A DNA stretch of 64,000 bases from Sphingomonas endophytica (GCF_001476895.1 NZ_LDTB01000008.1:62001-126000); one strand, 5' to 3'. Counted from the stretch's first letter, positions 36,953 to 48,306 are shown. Numbers and translations are program-made. Notes: generated by a model not told the origin, from the letters alone.

Positions 36953-37354
36953 GCGTTCGGAAGCGCCGCTCCCCGCCCATTCGCGTGGCGGCGACCGCGA
37001 TGAACGTTCCGGCATCCGCCGTGCCGCGACCGCATCGGTTTGTGCTGTCGCGGGGGGAAGGCCGAGCCGGAGATCTTTGGGACATCCGCGAAACGCACGT
37101 CTCCTGCCTCATCCAGCGCGTCGTGCCGAACCTGTTCTGGTCGTCTTGTTTCCTCACGACCAGTGAGGTGTGCGTCCGCGGTGCCGTGGACGCCCGAACA
37201 GGGCCGGCATGACGGACCCGAACCGCGCCCGCGCCCGCGTGCGGCTGCGAACGCGCAGGCGCTTCCGCTGCCCGCCGATCCCCGCCTCTGTCTTTGCGCC
37301 CCCCATCCTGCTAATCGCGCGCCACTGCCGCCCGCCCGCCATATTGGACCGCCG
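36953..37354. other. Gene-free 400-bp gap before prfC
   Basis: I see no convincing gene in this stretch: the open frames on both strands lack ribosome-binding sites and conserved motifs. It contains one inverted repeat (37119-37214). The prfC promoter is probably in the last ~100 bases but no clear hexamers stand out. Confidence 0.6.
37119..37214. repeat. Intergenic inverted repeat related to 31311-31406
   Basis: CGTCGTGCCGAACCTGTTC (37119-37137) mirrors GAACAGGGCCGGCATGACG (37196-37214) with two or three mismatches. Spacing and the CCTGTTC...GAACAGG core resemble the repeat next to rpoN. Confidence 0.65.
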
Positions 37355-38881
37355 ATGACCTCCCCCCGCCGTACCTTCGCGATCATTTCCCACCCCGACG
37401 CGGGCAAGACGACCCTGACCGAAAAGCTGCTGTACTTCGGCGGCGCGATCCATCTGGCGGGCGAGGTGAAGGCGCGCGGGGCCAACCGCCGCGCGCGCTC
37501 CGACTGGATGAAGATCGAGCAGCAGCGCGGCATCTCGGTGACGTCCAGCGTCATGACCTTCGAGAGCGGCGGCGTGACCTTCAACCTGCTCGACACGCCG
37601 GGGCACGAGGATTTCAGCGAGGACACCTATCGCACGCTGACCGCCGTCGATTCGGCGATCATGGTCATCGACGCCGCGCGCGGCATCGAGGCGCAGACCC
37701 GCAAGCTGTTCGAGGTCTGCCGCCTGCGCTCGGTCCCGATCATCACCTTCGTCAACAAGGTCGATCGCGAGGGGCGGCCGACTTTCGAGCTGCTCGACGA
37801 GATCGCCGACATGCTGGCGCTCGACGTCTGCCCGATGACGTGGCCGGTCGGGATGGGCGGCACGTTCGAGGGCATCCTGAACCTCGACACGAACCGCATC
37901 GCGCGCCCCGAGGGCGACAGTCGCACGTTTCAGGGCAAGGTCGAGGATGCACCGACGCTGCCCGCCGAGATCGCCGAGGAGATCGAGCTGGCGCAGGCCG
38001 GCTATGCCGCCTTCGATGCCGAGGCCTATCGCAACGGCGACCTCACCCCGGTCTATTTCGGTTCGGCGCTCAAGGACTTCGGCCCCGCCGACCTGATCGC
38101 GGCGCTCAGCGACTATGCCCCCCCGCCGCGTCCGCAGCCCGCCGAGCCGGCACCGGTCGCGCCGGAGGAGAAGGAAGTCACCGGCTTCGTCTTCAAGGTG
38201 CAGGCGAACATGGACCCGCAGCATCGTGACCGGATCGCGTTCATGCGGTTGTGTTCGGGCACGTTCAAGCGCGGCATGAAGCTGACGCCGACGGGGCATG
38301 GCAAGCCGATCGCGGTCCATTCGCCGATCCTGTTCTTCGCGCAGAACCGCGAGGTCGCGGACGAGGCGTATCCGGGTGACATCATCGGCATCCCCAACCA
38401 CGGCACGCTGCGCGTCGGCGACACGCTGTCGGAAAAGGCCGACGTGCGTTTCACCGGGCTGCCGAACTTCGCCCCCGAAATCCTGCGGCGTGTCGCGCTG
38501 AAGGATCCGACCAAGACCAAACAGCTGCGCAAGGCGCTGGACGACATGGCCGAGGAAGGCGTGACGCAGGTGTTCTATCCCGAGATCGGCAGCAACTGGA
38601 TCATCGGCGTCGTCGGGCAACTCCAACTCGACGTGCTGCTATCGCGCCTCGATGCGGAGTATAAGGTCGCCGCTGGGCTGGAGCCCGCGCCGTTCGACAC
38701 GGCGCGCTGGGTTTCGGCGGAGGACCCGGCGGAGCTGAAGAATTTTACCGACCTGAACCGCGCCGCCATGGCCAAGGATCGTGACGGCAACCCGGTCTTC
38801 CTCGCCAAGAGCGCGTGGGAAGTCGGCTACGTCCAGGATCGCTACCCGAGGGTGAAGTTCGCGGCGACGCGCGAACGATAG
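37355..38881 (+). CDS. prfC: Peptide chain release factor 3
   Basis: Translational GTPase that recycles RF1/RF2 after termination. 508 residues: G1 ISHPDAGKTTLTEKLL near residue 12, the switch region RGISVTSSVMTFE (the ISVTSSV block distinguishes RF3 from EF-G), DTPGHEDFSEDTYRTL (G3) and TFVNKVDREGR (G4). The protein is slightly shorter than the ~526-529 residues usual in enterics. The start is the ATG at 37355 (MTSPRRTFAII); upstream frame extension has no motif. Confidence 0.95.
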   Translation: MTSPRRTFAIISHPDAGKTTLTEKLLYFGGAIHLAGEVKARGANRRARSDWMKIEQQRGISVTSSVMTFESGGVTFNLLDTPGHEDFSEDTYRTLTAVDSAIMVIDAARGIEAQTRKLFEVCRLRSVPIITFVNKVDREGRPTFELLDEIADMLALDVCPMTWPVGMGGTFEGILNLDTNRIARPEGDSRTFQGKVEDAPTLPAEIAEEIELAQAGYAAFDAEAYRNGDLTPVYFGSALKDFGPADLIAALSDYAPPPRPQPAEPAPVAPEEKEVTGFVFKVQANMDPQHRDRIAFMRLCSGTFKRGMKLTPTGHGKPIAVHSPILFFAQNREVADEAYPGDIIGIPNHGTLRVGDTLSEKADVRFTGLPNFAPEILRRVALKDPTKTKQLRKALDDMAEEGVTQVFYPEIGSNWIIGVVGQLQLDVLLSRLDAEYKVAAGLEPAPFDTARWVSAEDPAELKNFTDLNRAAMAKDRDGNPVFLAKSAWEVGYVQDRYPRVKFAATRER

Positions 38882-38949
38882 CCGACCCGCCGACCCGCCG
38901 ACCCGCCGTCATCTGCGCCGCCGCGCGAACGCCGGTGGTGGGGTGGCGC

Positions 38950-40365
38950 TTAGCCGCCCAGCCCCCACAGCGCCGCCAGCCCGAGGAAGGTGAAGAACCC
39001 CAGCGAATCGGTGCAGGTCGTCACGAAGACCGACGACGCCACCGCCGGATCGATATCGAAGCGGTCGAGCGTCACCGGCACCAGCACACCCGCCAGCCCC
39101 GCGACGATGTTGTTGATGAACAACGCCAGCCCGAACACCATCGCCAGTGCCGGATTGCCGAACCACAGATAGGCGCCAGCGCCGACCACCATGCCCAGCC
39201 CCGCGCCGTTGCTGGCGGCGATGCGCAACTCGCGCCAGATCATCCGCAGCGTGTTCGATCCGGTAAGCTGGTTCGTGGCCAGCGCGCGGACGACGACCGC
39301 CAGCGTCTGCGTCCCGGCATTGCCGCCCATCCCGCTGACGATCCCCATCAATTGCGCCAGCACCGCGAAGCGCGCGATCCGTTCGTCGAACAGCCCGACG
39401 ACGGTCGCGGCCAGCATCGCGGTCGGCAGATTGATGAGCAGCCACGTCAGCCGCGTGCGGACGGTGAAGCGGATCGGCTCGTTGATGTCGCCTTCGCCCG
39501 CGCCCGACAGCAGCAGCGTGTCCTCGCCCGCCTCTTCCTGAATGATGTGGACGATGTCGTCGACGGTGATCATGCCGACCAGCCGCCCCGATCCGTCGAC
39601 GACCGCGGCGGAGATCAACGCATATTTCTGGAAGCGCAGCGCCACCTCTTCCTGGTCCATGTCGACCGGAATCAGCGTCTGTTCGCGCTTCATGACATCG
39701 GCGATCGCGATCCCGCGCGGGGTACGCAGGATCCAGCTCAGCGAGCAGGTGCCGACCGGCTTGTGCGCGGGATCGACGACGAAGATCTCCCAGAAATCCG
39801 TCGTCAGATGGTCGTCGCCGCGCAGATAGTCGAGCACGTGGCCGACCGTCCAATGTTCCGGCACCGCGACCAGATCGCGCTGCATCAGGCGTCCGGCGGA
39901 TTCCTCCGGGTAGGACAGCGCCTCCTCGATCGCGGCGCGATCGTCGGGCTCCATCGCGCGCAGGACCTCGCGCTGGTCCTCCGGCTCCATGTCCTCGATG
40001 ATCGCGACCGCGTCGTCGGTATCGAGCTCGCTGGCGATGTCCGCGACCTGCCGCGCGTCGAGCGCATCGATCAGGTTCTCGCGGACGTAATCGTTCATTT
40101 CCGCGAAGACGTCGGCGTCGAGCAGGTCGGCGATCGCGGCCGCCAGGTCGCGGCGGCAATCCTCGGGCGTCAGCTCGAACAGGTCGGCGATGTCGGCGGG
40201 GTGGAGCGGCGCGACCAGCGCATGCGCTTCCTCGACATCGCCCGATTGCACGGCATCGACGACCGCGCGGACGAAATCGGGCTTCAGCCGGTCGTCCTCG
40301 TCCAGCCGGTCCTCGGCGCGATCCTCGACATCGTCATATCCGTCGCGCAGCTCGGTCTCGCTCAT
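38950..40365 (-). CDS. mgtE: Magnesium transporter MgtE
   Basis: Mg2+-gated channel of the inner membrane, 471 residues from MSETELRDGYDD. An acidic N-terminal helical superhelix (MgtE N domain, repeated DIADLFE/DIASELD units, roughly residues 50-150), a CBS pair (~160-290, with LRTPRGIAIADVMKR and VGMITVDDIVHIIQEE) and five transmembrane helices (PTAMLAATVVGLFDER, GNAGTQTLAVVVRALA, NNIVAGLAGVLVPV) are visible. GMGGNAGTQTL is a conserved pore segment. No M-box type leader was seen upstream. Confidence 0.94.
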   Translation of the reverse strand: MSETELRDGYDDVEDRAEDRLDEDDRLKPDFVRAVVDAVQSGDVEEAHALVAPLHPADIADLFELTPEDCRRDLAAAIADLLDADVFAEMNDYVRENLIDALDARQVADIASELDTDDAVAIIEDMEPEDQREVLRAMEPDDRAAIEEALSYPEESAGRLMQRDLVAVPEHWTVGHVLDYLRGDDHLTTDFWEIFVVDPAHKPVGTCSLSWILRTPRGIAIADVMKREQTLIPVDMDQEEVALRFQKYALISAAVVDGSGRLVGMITVDDIVHIIQEEAGEDTLLLSGAGEGDINEPIRFTVRTRLTWLLINLPTAMLAATVVGLFDERIARFAVLAQLMGIVSGMGGNAGTQTLAVVVRALATNQLTGSNTLRMIWRELRIAASNGAGLGMVVGAGAYLWFGNPALAMVFGLALFINNIVAGLAGVLVPVTLDRFDIDPAVASSVFVTTCTDSLGFFTFLGLAALWGLGG

Positions 40366-40474
40366 CTGCCGGCTCCCTCGTTCGCGTCGGACACCGGGCA
40401 CCTAGCGCGGCCTTCATGCATTTGCCAGCCGCGCGCCGGGCGACTAGGGGCACGCGATCAAGAAAGGACATTCC

Positions 40475-40930
40475 ATGGCCGATACCTTCTCCACGTTGAC
40501 GATGACGCTCGAGGGCGGCGACGTGACGATCAAGCTGCGCCCCGATCTGGCGCCCGAGCATGTCGCGCGCATTGCCGAGCTGGCGAACGAGGGCTTTTAC
40601 GACGGTGTGGTCTTCCACCGCGTCATCCCGGGCTTCATGGCGCAGGGCGGCGATCCGACCGGCACCGGGATGCACGGATCGGACAAGCCGAACCTCCGCC
40701 AGGAATTCTCCAAGGAGCCGCACGTGCGCGGCACCTGCTCGATGGCGCGGACGATGGATCCGAATTCGGCCAATTCGCAGTTCTTCATCTGCTTCGACGA
40801 TGCGCGCTTCCTTGATGGACAGTACACCGTCTGGGGTGAAGTGACCGAGGGCATGGAGCTGATCGACGCGCTGCCCAAGGGCGAGCCGCCCGCGAACCCG
40901 GGCAAGATCGTCACGATGAAGGCGGCCTGA
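40475..40930 (+). CDS. Peptidyl-prolyl cis-trans isomerase (cyclophilin type)
   Basis: 151 residues without signal peptide, so cytoplasmic. Core cyclophilin motifs are YDGVVFHRVIPGFMAQGGDPTGTG (catalytic Arg in FHRV), GTCSMARTMDPNSANSQFFI and LDGQYTVWGEV. An AAGGA ribosome-binding site lies just before the ATG. It is divergent from mgtE with a ~110-bp shared promoter region. Confidence 0.94.
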   Translation: MADTFSTLTMTLEGGDVTIKLRPDLAPEHVARIAELANEGFYDGVVFHRVIPGFMAQGGDPTGTGMHGSDKPNLRQEFSKEPHVRGTCSMARTMDPNSANSQFFICFDDARFLDGQYTVWGEVTEGMELIDALPKGEPPANPGKIVTMKAA

Positions 40931-40963
40931 TCCGCCACGCCGCCGCCCAGCCGGGCGGCGGCC

Positions 40964-41848
40964 CTATCCTTCGCGCAGCGTGCGGATCAGCCAGTCGCGG
41001 AAGATCCGTACCGGCTTGGTCTGCAGCGCGCGCGGCCGGCACGCGAACCAGTAACTGTACGGGCTGGTCACATCGATATCGAACAACCGTACGAGGCGCG
41101 GGTCGTTCGCATCCTCGAAGTGGTTTTCGTGCATGAAGGCGACGCCCAGCCCCTGCGCGGCGGCCTCCAGGATCAGCACCCCGGTATCGAAATAGTCGAT
41201 CGCGACCGGCTCCATCCCCGGATAGCCCGCCGCCTGGCTCCACGCGGCGAACGTATCGGGCATGTCGCGATGGAGCAGCACGCTATGCTCGGTCATCTGC
41301 GCCGGATCGCGCAGCGGGGTCGGGCCGTCGAGCAGAGCGCGCGCGCCGATCGGGAAGACCATGTTGCGGTCCAGCCGCTCCGCATAGAGCATCGGATCGA
41401 TATCGCGCGCCACCACGATCACCGCGTCCAGCCCCTCGCCAAGCCGCGACAGCGCATTGCCGCCGGTGTCGATGTCTAGGTGCAGTTCGGGATGCGCCGC
41501 GCGCAACTCGCCCAGGCGCGGAAACAGCCGCTGCGAGGCGTAGAGCGGCAGCACGCCCAGCCGCAGCCGAAGCACGTCGCTGCCGCTGGTCATCGCCTCG
41601 ATCGCGTCGGACATGCTGTCCAGCGCCGGAGCGATCGCCGACAGCAGCCGCTCGCCATCGGCGTTGGGCACCATCGCCTGATGCCGCCGGTCGAACAGCG
41701 GGCGCGAGATGAAGCGTTCCAGCGTCTGGATACGGCGGCTGAGTGCCGGTGGCGACAACGCCAGCTCCTGCGCCGCCGCCTTGATCGAGCCGAGGCGCGC
41801 CACGGCCACGAAGGCCTCGATCGCAGTCAAGGGCGGCAAGCGGCGCAT
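40964..41848 (-). CDS. LysR-family transcriptional regulator (GcvA-like)
   Basis: 294 residues. The N-terminal winged HTH is LTAIEAFVAVARLGSIKAAAQELALSPPALSRRIQTLE, and the C-terminal effector-binding domain follows. RRLPPLTAIEAFVAVAR is typical of the GcvA/AmpR branch. I use the ATG at 41848; the frame is open further upstream but that part contains probable operators rather than coding sequence. Several TTGCA/TGCAA inverted repeats upstream suggest autoregulation. The target genes are unknown. Confidence 0.9.
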   Translation of the reverse strand: MRRLPPLTAIEAFVAVARLGSIKAAAQELALSPPALSRRIQTLERFISRPLFDRRHQAMVPNADGERLLSAIAPALDSMSDAIEAMTSGSDVLRLRLGVLPLYASQRLFPRLGELRAAHPELHLDIDTGGNALSRLGEGLDAVIVVARDIDPMLYAERLDRNMVFPIGARALLDGPTPLRDPAQMTEHSVLLHRDMPDTFAAWSQAAGYPGMEPVAIDYFDTGVLILEAAAQGLGVAFMHENHFEDANDPRLVRLFDIDVTSPYSYWFACRPRALQTKPVRIFRDWLIRTLREG

Positions 41849-41867
41849 GTCGTGTCCGATGTGACTA

Positions 41868-41939
41868 TTGCACCGCATCATGCAACAAGCCGGTGGTGGT
41901 GCAAGTCCGAATATGGGGCAAGTTGCACAATATGCAACT
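41868..41939. promoter_or_regulatory. Candidate LysR binding sites upstream of the regulator
   Basis: Two inverted repeats share the TTGCA/TGCAA half-site: TTGCA (41868-41872) with TGCAA (41881-41885), and the perfect 7-bp repeat AGTTGCACAATATGCAACT (41921-41939). A lone TGCAA lies at 41899-41903. Repeated half-sites upstream of a lysR gene fit autoregulation. Confidence 0.5.
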
Positions 41940-41951
41940 GTAGCGCTACCA
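41938..41951. promoter_or_regulatory. GTAGCGCTAC palindrome, LacI-type operator candidate
   Basis: CTGTAGCGCTACCA contains the perfect 10-bp palindrome GTAGCGCTAC. Its reverse strand TGGTAGCGCTACAG shares the first 11 bases with the Xanthomonas xyl-box TGGTAGCGCTAACA. It abuts the 41921-41939 inverted repeat. Confidence 0.5.
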
Positions 41952-42027
41952 TTTCGCACTTGCGAACCGACGTGGTGCGGCGCACATCGGTCGGGCCTTT
42001 CAGGCATCCTCTCCTAAAAACTTTCAC

Positions 42028-42056
42028 GGCCGGCCCCTTGGGGCTGGCCTTTTTTT
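42028..42056 (+). terminator. Strong rho-independent terminator with no gene in front
   Basis: A 10-bp stem GGCCGGCCCC / GGGGCTGGCC (one G-U pair) is followed by seven T. No plus-strand gene lies immediately upstream, so it may end a short RNA starting near 41950 or mark a lost gene. Confidence 0.8.
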
Positions 42057-42144
42057 CATTCTCCTTCCGTCGCGCCTTGCCTCGACAAGCGGAACCGTCA
42101 CCCTATCTCTGGCGCTCGTCGCGGACAGCGCGGAAGGGAATTGG

Positions 42145-44439
<2,295 letters not shown>

Positions 44440-44465
44440 CGCCGTTCTGCGGGGAGTGGTTTTTT

Positions 44466-44594
44466 GTTCGCGCAGAGACGCGGAGGCGCAGAGAGGTGGC
44501 GTCGCAGGCTACGTCTCGCTCTTCACGCGATAGGACGTGAAAATGGTAGAGAAAGATTGCCTGCGGCGCATCATCTTCGCGCCTCTGCGCGAAC
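44466..44594. repeat. Intergenic inverted repeat, copy B
   Basis: Left arm GTTCGCGCAGAGACGCGGAG (from 44466) mirrors a right arm ending GCGCCTCTGCGCGAAC (to 44594). An inner hairpin TTCACG...CGTGAA is near the centre. The right end is one base from the stop codon of the MFS gene. Same family as 16458-16587. Confidence 0.8.
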
Positions 44595-44595
44595 A

Positions 44596-45876
44596 TCACT
44601 CCCGCAACGTCTGCCACCCGAACGCCAGCAGCAATGTGCATGCCACCCCCGCGACCGTGTACGGCAGCGGGTGCGCGACGCCGTACAGCGCCACCCCCAC
44701 CGACGGGCCGAGCACGAAGCCCGCGCCGCTGACGCTGGTCACCTTGCCCGCCACCGACGCCTGCAGGTCCGCACCGACCGCCAGGCTCGACCCGGCCGTG
44801 AACCCCGGCCGCACGAAGCCGAAGCCTAGGCTCGCCAGTCCGTAGGCGGTCGCGATCGACGGCAGCGTGGTCGCGCGCCCGGTCAGCAGCGCGCCCGCTG
44901 CCGCCAGCGCCAGCCCCACGAGCACCAGGGCGCGCGGGCGCAGGTCGAGCAGCGGGATCAGCCCCCATTGCGCCAGTAGCGCCGCGCCCGCGCCCATCAT
45001 CAGCACCAGGCCCGTCGCGCCCAGCGCCTGTTCCGGCGGCAGCCCCAGCCGATCGATCACGAGGAAGCCGATCGTCTGCCCGGTCATCGCCTGCGCATGG
45101 ACCATCACCAGCCCGGCGATCATCCACGCGCGGATACGGGCGTCGAACATCCCGATCCGTGACGTGCTGGGGGCCGCGGTCGCGGCGGTGACGCTCGCGC
45201 CCGAGGACTGGCCGCCGATCGACGGATAGGCGTTGGCCGCGCCATGCGCCTCGACCGGCAAGGCGCGATCGTCGGGCAGCATCCGCCGCGTGACCAGCAG
45301 CATCGCGATACCGAACAGCGCGAAGGCGAATGCCGGCCCCGCCAGCCCGATCGTGACGCCGCCGACGCCGCCCAGCACCAGATACGGCGCAAGTGCCGGG
45401 CCCAGGATCGTCCCCAGCCCGAACGCGGAGGCGATGAGCGTCAGCGCGCGGGTCCGCTGGGCGCGCGTCGTCCGCCCCGCGACCAGCGCCTGCACGGCCG
45501 GCGGCGCGGCGGCGCCGGTCGCGCCATAGATGACCCGACCGACGATGAAGAGCAGGAAGGCGACCGTCCCGCCGATCCAGCGGTTGATGCCGGCGGTCAG
45601 GAACAGGCCGCACAATGTCAGGCTCAGCGCGAATCCGCCGAGGCCCAGCAGGATCATCGCCCGCCGCCCGTGGCGGTGGGAGCGATTGGCCCAGAAGGGC
45701 GCGGCCGCCACCCACACCAGCGCCGATACGGAAAAGGCCAGCGCCACCTCCGCATCGCGCACCCCCAGCGAGCGGCCGAGCGCGGGCAGCACCGATTGCA
45801 GCGCGGTGTTCCCCGCCGCGATCGTCAGCATCACCATGAACATCAGCGCGAAGGTCGTGTCCGGGGGCTGTCGCAT
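44596..45876 (-). CDS. MFS transporter
   Basis: 426 residues with about 12 hydrophobic segments in two six-helix halves separated by a loop near residue 200. The MFS loop 2-3 motif is recognisable as PFWANRSHRHGRRAMILLG. AGGAGCGGAAA just before the ATG supports the start at 45876. The substrate cannot be read; the general form is that of a drug/metabolite exporter. It is divergent from the methyltransferase gene. Confidence 0.88.
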   Translation of the reverse strand: MRQPPDTTFALMFMVMLTIAAGNTALQSVLPALGRSLGVRDAEVALAFSVSALVWVAAAPFWANRSHRHGRRAMILLGLGGFALSLTLCGLFLTAGINRWIGGTVAFLLFIVGRVIYGATGAAAPPAVQALVAGRTTRAQRTRALTLIASAFGLGTILGPALAPYLVLGGVGGVTIGLAGPAFAFALFGIAMLLVTRRMLPDDRALPVEAHGAANAYPSIGGQSSGASVTAATAAPSTSRIGMFDARIRAWMIAGLVMVHAQAMTGQTIGFLVIDRLGLPPEQALGATGLVLMMGAGAALLAQWGLIPLLDLRPRALVLVGLALAAAGALLTGRATTLPSIATAYGLASLGFGFVRPGFTAGSSLAVGADLQASVAGKVTSVSGAGFVLGPSVGVALYGVAHPLPYTVAGVACTLLLAFGWQTLRE

Positions 45877-46034
45877 TTTCCGCTCCTGTCCCGAACTTGC
45901 CGGGGCGACGTCGATTAGGCGCTTGGGGCCGGCGCGCAACCCCGCTATGGCAACTGCTGCGCCGGAAGCGCGTTCGTCATGCGGATGACGCGAATACGTC
46001 ATCATACCAAGGGTTCGGGAGCCGTTTTTTCCAC

Positions 46035-46649
46035 ATGACCAGTTCCACCGACGCCGTGCGGCGCGATCGCAGCAAAGCCGCCGGCGTGCCCGGACCGTGG
46101 CAGATGTTCTTCACCGGCTTCCTGAAGCATCCGGTCATGGTCGGCTCGATCATCCCGTCGTCGGACCGGCTGATCGCCAAGATGCTGGGTCCGGTCGACT
46201 GGGCGAATTGCAAGCTGTTCGTCGAATATGGCCCCGGCGTCGGCACCTTCTGCCGCCCGATCCTGGAGCGGATGGCGCCCGACGCGATGCTGATCGCGAT
46301 CGACACCAATGCCGATTTCATCCGCTATCTCGATCACACGATCACCGATTCGCGCTTCGTCGCGGTGCACGGCTCGGCCGCCGACGTGGAGAGGATCGTC
46401 GCCGATCACGGGCATGACGCCGCCGATTACGTGCTGTCCGGCCTGCCGTTCTCGACGCTGCCCGACGGCGTCGGCCCGGCGATCGCGGCGGCGACGCAGC
46501 GGGTGATCCGCGCCGGTGGCGCGTTTCTGGTCTATCAGTTCAGCCCCAAGGTCCGCGACTTCATCGCGCCGCATTTCCACCGCATCGACCACGACATGGA
46601 ATGGTGGAACGTGCCGCCGGCGCAACTCTATTGGGGCTGGAAGGACTAG
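46035..46649 (+). CDS. PmtA-like SAM-dependent methyltransferase (phospholipid N-methyltransferase family)
   Basis: 204 residues. The SAM-binding motif I is LFVEYGPGVGTFCRPIL, followed by ADYVLSGLPFSTLPDG (motif IV region). FFTGFLKHPVMVGSIIPSS at the N-terminus and the C-terminal FHRIDHDMEWWNVPPAQLYWG are hallmarks of COG3963 proteins, which include PmtA making phosphatidylcholine from PE. Some related proteins are annotated as rRNA adenine methylases, but the family context favours lipid headgroups. In vivo activity is not proven by sequence. Confidence 0.78.
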   Translation: MTSSTDAVRRDRSKAAGVPGPWQMFFTGFLKHPVMVGSIIPSSDRLIAKMLGPVDWANCKLFVEYGPGVGTFCRPILERMAPDAMLIAIDTNADFIRYLDHTITDSRFVAVHGSAADVERIVADHGHDAADYVLSGLPFSTLPDGVGPAIAAATQRVIRAGGAFLVYQFSPKVRDFIAPHFHRIDHDMEWWNVPPAQLYWGWKD

Positions 46650-46703
46650 GCCGCCTCGCCCGTCATCCAACCGTTCACCGAATGACGGGGCACGGTTTAC
46701 CCC

Positions 46704-48185
46704 TCAGTACAATCCCGGCGTCTCGCGCTGCGCGGCGTTCGGCCTGGGCGCGATCAACAGGCGCTGCGCCGGCGCGAACAAACCGGCGGTACGCTGCGCC
46801 GAGGCGCTCGCGCCGATCCGCGTACAGCCCCGTCCCGCCAGCCAGTCGATCGCGGTGCGCGTCGATGCCTCGCTCGCATCGCCCAGCGGACGGCTGAAAT
46901 CGTCGCTGGCCTGGCAGCTCGCCTCCACCTTCGTGGCCAAACCGTCGTAGTAATCGCCCTGCCGCGCGGCATTCTGCAACGCGAACGCGATCACGCGCAG
47001 CCGGTCGTCGGGGCAGGACGGATTATCGAGCGCGATCTGCCCCACCGGCTTGCCATAGGTGTTGCTGCCGATCAGCGCGACGTTGCCGTGCAGGTATGGG
47101 ATCATCGCGTTGATGACATATTCGCTGGCGGAGGCCGTCTGCCCGGTGCCGATGAACGCGATCCGCGTCGGGGCGATCGCCTGCGCCTCCTGCGCGAAGC
47201 GACGAATCTGGTTCTCGCTCGATTTGGACGCGCGGAACGTCGTGTAGGCCTGAACATCGGCGGTCGAGCGGTTCGCGCCGAGCAGGTCGGTGAACGTCTC
47301 CGCCGTGCGCAGCAATCCGCCGCCGTTATAGCGCAGATCGATCACGAGCTGCGTCACGCCCTGCGCCCGGAACGTCGCGAAGGCGCTACGCAACTGATCG
47401 TCGGCGCTGCTGATGAAGGTGCGCAGGTTGACGTACCCCACCTTCTGCCCGTTGCCGGCGTCGATCACCTTGCTGCCGTAGCGGGTCGACAGTGGCGACA
47501 GCGCGTAATCGGTGCTGGTGACGGTCACGTCGCGCGTGCCGCTCGCGTCGATGATGCGCAGCACGCGGCTCGTCCCGGCCGTAGACGTGTCGAGCGCGCG
47601 GTCCAGCGCCGCGTCGCCGCCGTTCGCCAGAATGTCGCTGACGGTGCGCAGCGTGGCGGTGGACGTGCCGATCGCGGTGATCTGCGCGCCGCGATCGATC
47701 CCGGCGGTCAGCGCGGGCGCGCCCTCGAATGCCTCGGTCACGAACAGCCGGTTGCTCGAATCGAAGCCGAGACGCACTCCGATCCCCGCCGTCGCGCCGG
47801 AACTGTAATAGGCATTCTCCTCGGCGACCGAGGTGATGTAGGTGAAATACCGATCCTTGCGTTGCGCTCGCGCGTTGGCGGTCAGTGCGTCGAGATAGTC
47901 GGACACGGTCGTATAGGCGCCCGGGTTCAGGCCGGCCGGCAGCGTGTCGGGGAACAGATACCATTCGTTCATCTGCGCGGCGACCCAGTCCTGTCGCGCC
48001 CGCACCGTGCAGCTGCTGGACACCCCGCCGGTCGCCCCACCGCCGCCGCTTCCGCCGCCGCTGCTGCTTCCTCCGCTGCTCCCCACGCTTGTGCCGCTGC
48101 CCGACGTACCGCCGCCGCCATCGCCCCCGCACCCGGCGACCATGGCCAGCATTGCGACCACACCGACGAACCGACCTGCACGCAT
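46704..48185 (-). CDS. S41-family peptidase, lipoprotein with Gly/Ser linker
   Basis: 493 residues. It begins MRAGRFVGVVAMLAMVAGCGG (lipobox VAGC). Residues ~21-58 are a low-complexity Gly/Ser/Thr linker. A PDZ-like region follows (GIGVRLGFDSSNRLFVTEAFEG), then the S41 catalytic core with LVIDLRYNGGGLLRTAE, the nucleophile in QTASASEYVINAMIPY and the general-base Lys in GSNTYGKPVGQ. This is the tail-specific protease fold (Ser/Lys dyad). It is probably anchored in the outer or inner membrane facing the periplasm. Divergent from the next small lipoprotein gene. Confidence 0.89.
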   Translation of the reverse strand: MRAGRFVGVVAMLAMVAGCGGDGGGGTSGSGTSVGSSGGSSSGGGSGGGGATGGVSSSCTVRARQDWVAAQMNEWYLFPDTLPAGLNPGAYTTVSDYLDALTANARAQRKDRYFTYITSVAEENAYYSSGATAGIGVRLGFDSSNRLFVTEAFEGAPALTAGIDRGAQITAIGTSTATLRTVSDILANGGDAALDRALDTSTAGTSRVLRIIDASGTRDVTVTSTDYALSPLSTRYGSKVIDAGNGQKVGYVNLRTFISSADDQLRSAFATFRAQGVTQLVIDLRYNGGGLLRTAETFTDLLGANRSTADVQAYTTFRASKSSENQIRRFAQEAQAIAPTRIAFIGTGQTASASEYVINAMIPYLHGNVALIGSNTYGKPVGQIALDNPSCPDDRLRVIAFALQNAARQGDYYDGLATKVEASCQASDDFSRPLGDASEASTRTAIDWLAGRGCTRIGASASAQRTAGLFAPAQRLLIAPRPNAAQRETPGLY

Positions 48186-48306
48186 CACTGTTACCTTCGC
48201 TTTGCTCGCTCGAGCGCCGATCATGTCAGGCTTATCTACGTTGGCAAGGCGCAACCGGATGCGGTGGCTGTCGTTATGGAGGCGTATCGATAACAGGAGA
48301 GCCGTG

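Noticed and set aside
36953-37354. Open frames in the gap before prfC as possible small genes
   Set aside because: None has a ribosome-binding site, conserved motif or hydrophobic pattern.
40964-42007. A longer LysR reading frame starting at 42007
   Set aside because: The extra 53 codons are Cys/Pro-rich, not family-like, and run through the inverted repeats that look like operators.
45954-45970. A weak -24/-12-like match before the PmtA-like gene
   Set aside because: Only TGGCA and a GC at the right spacing match; the TT of the -12 element is missing.
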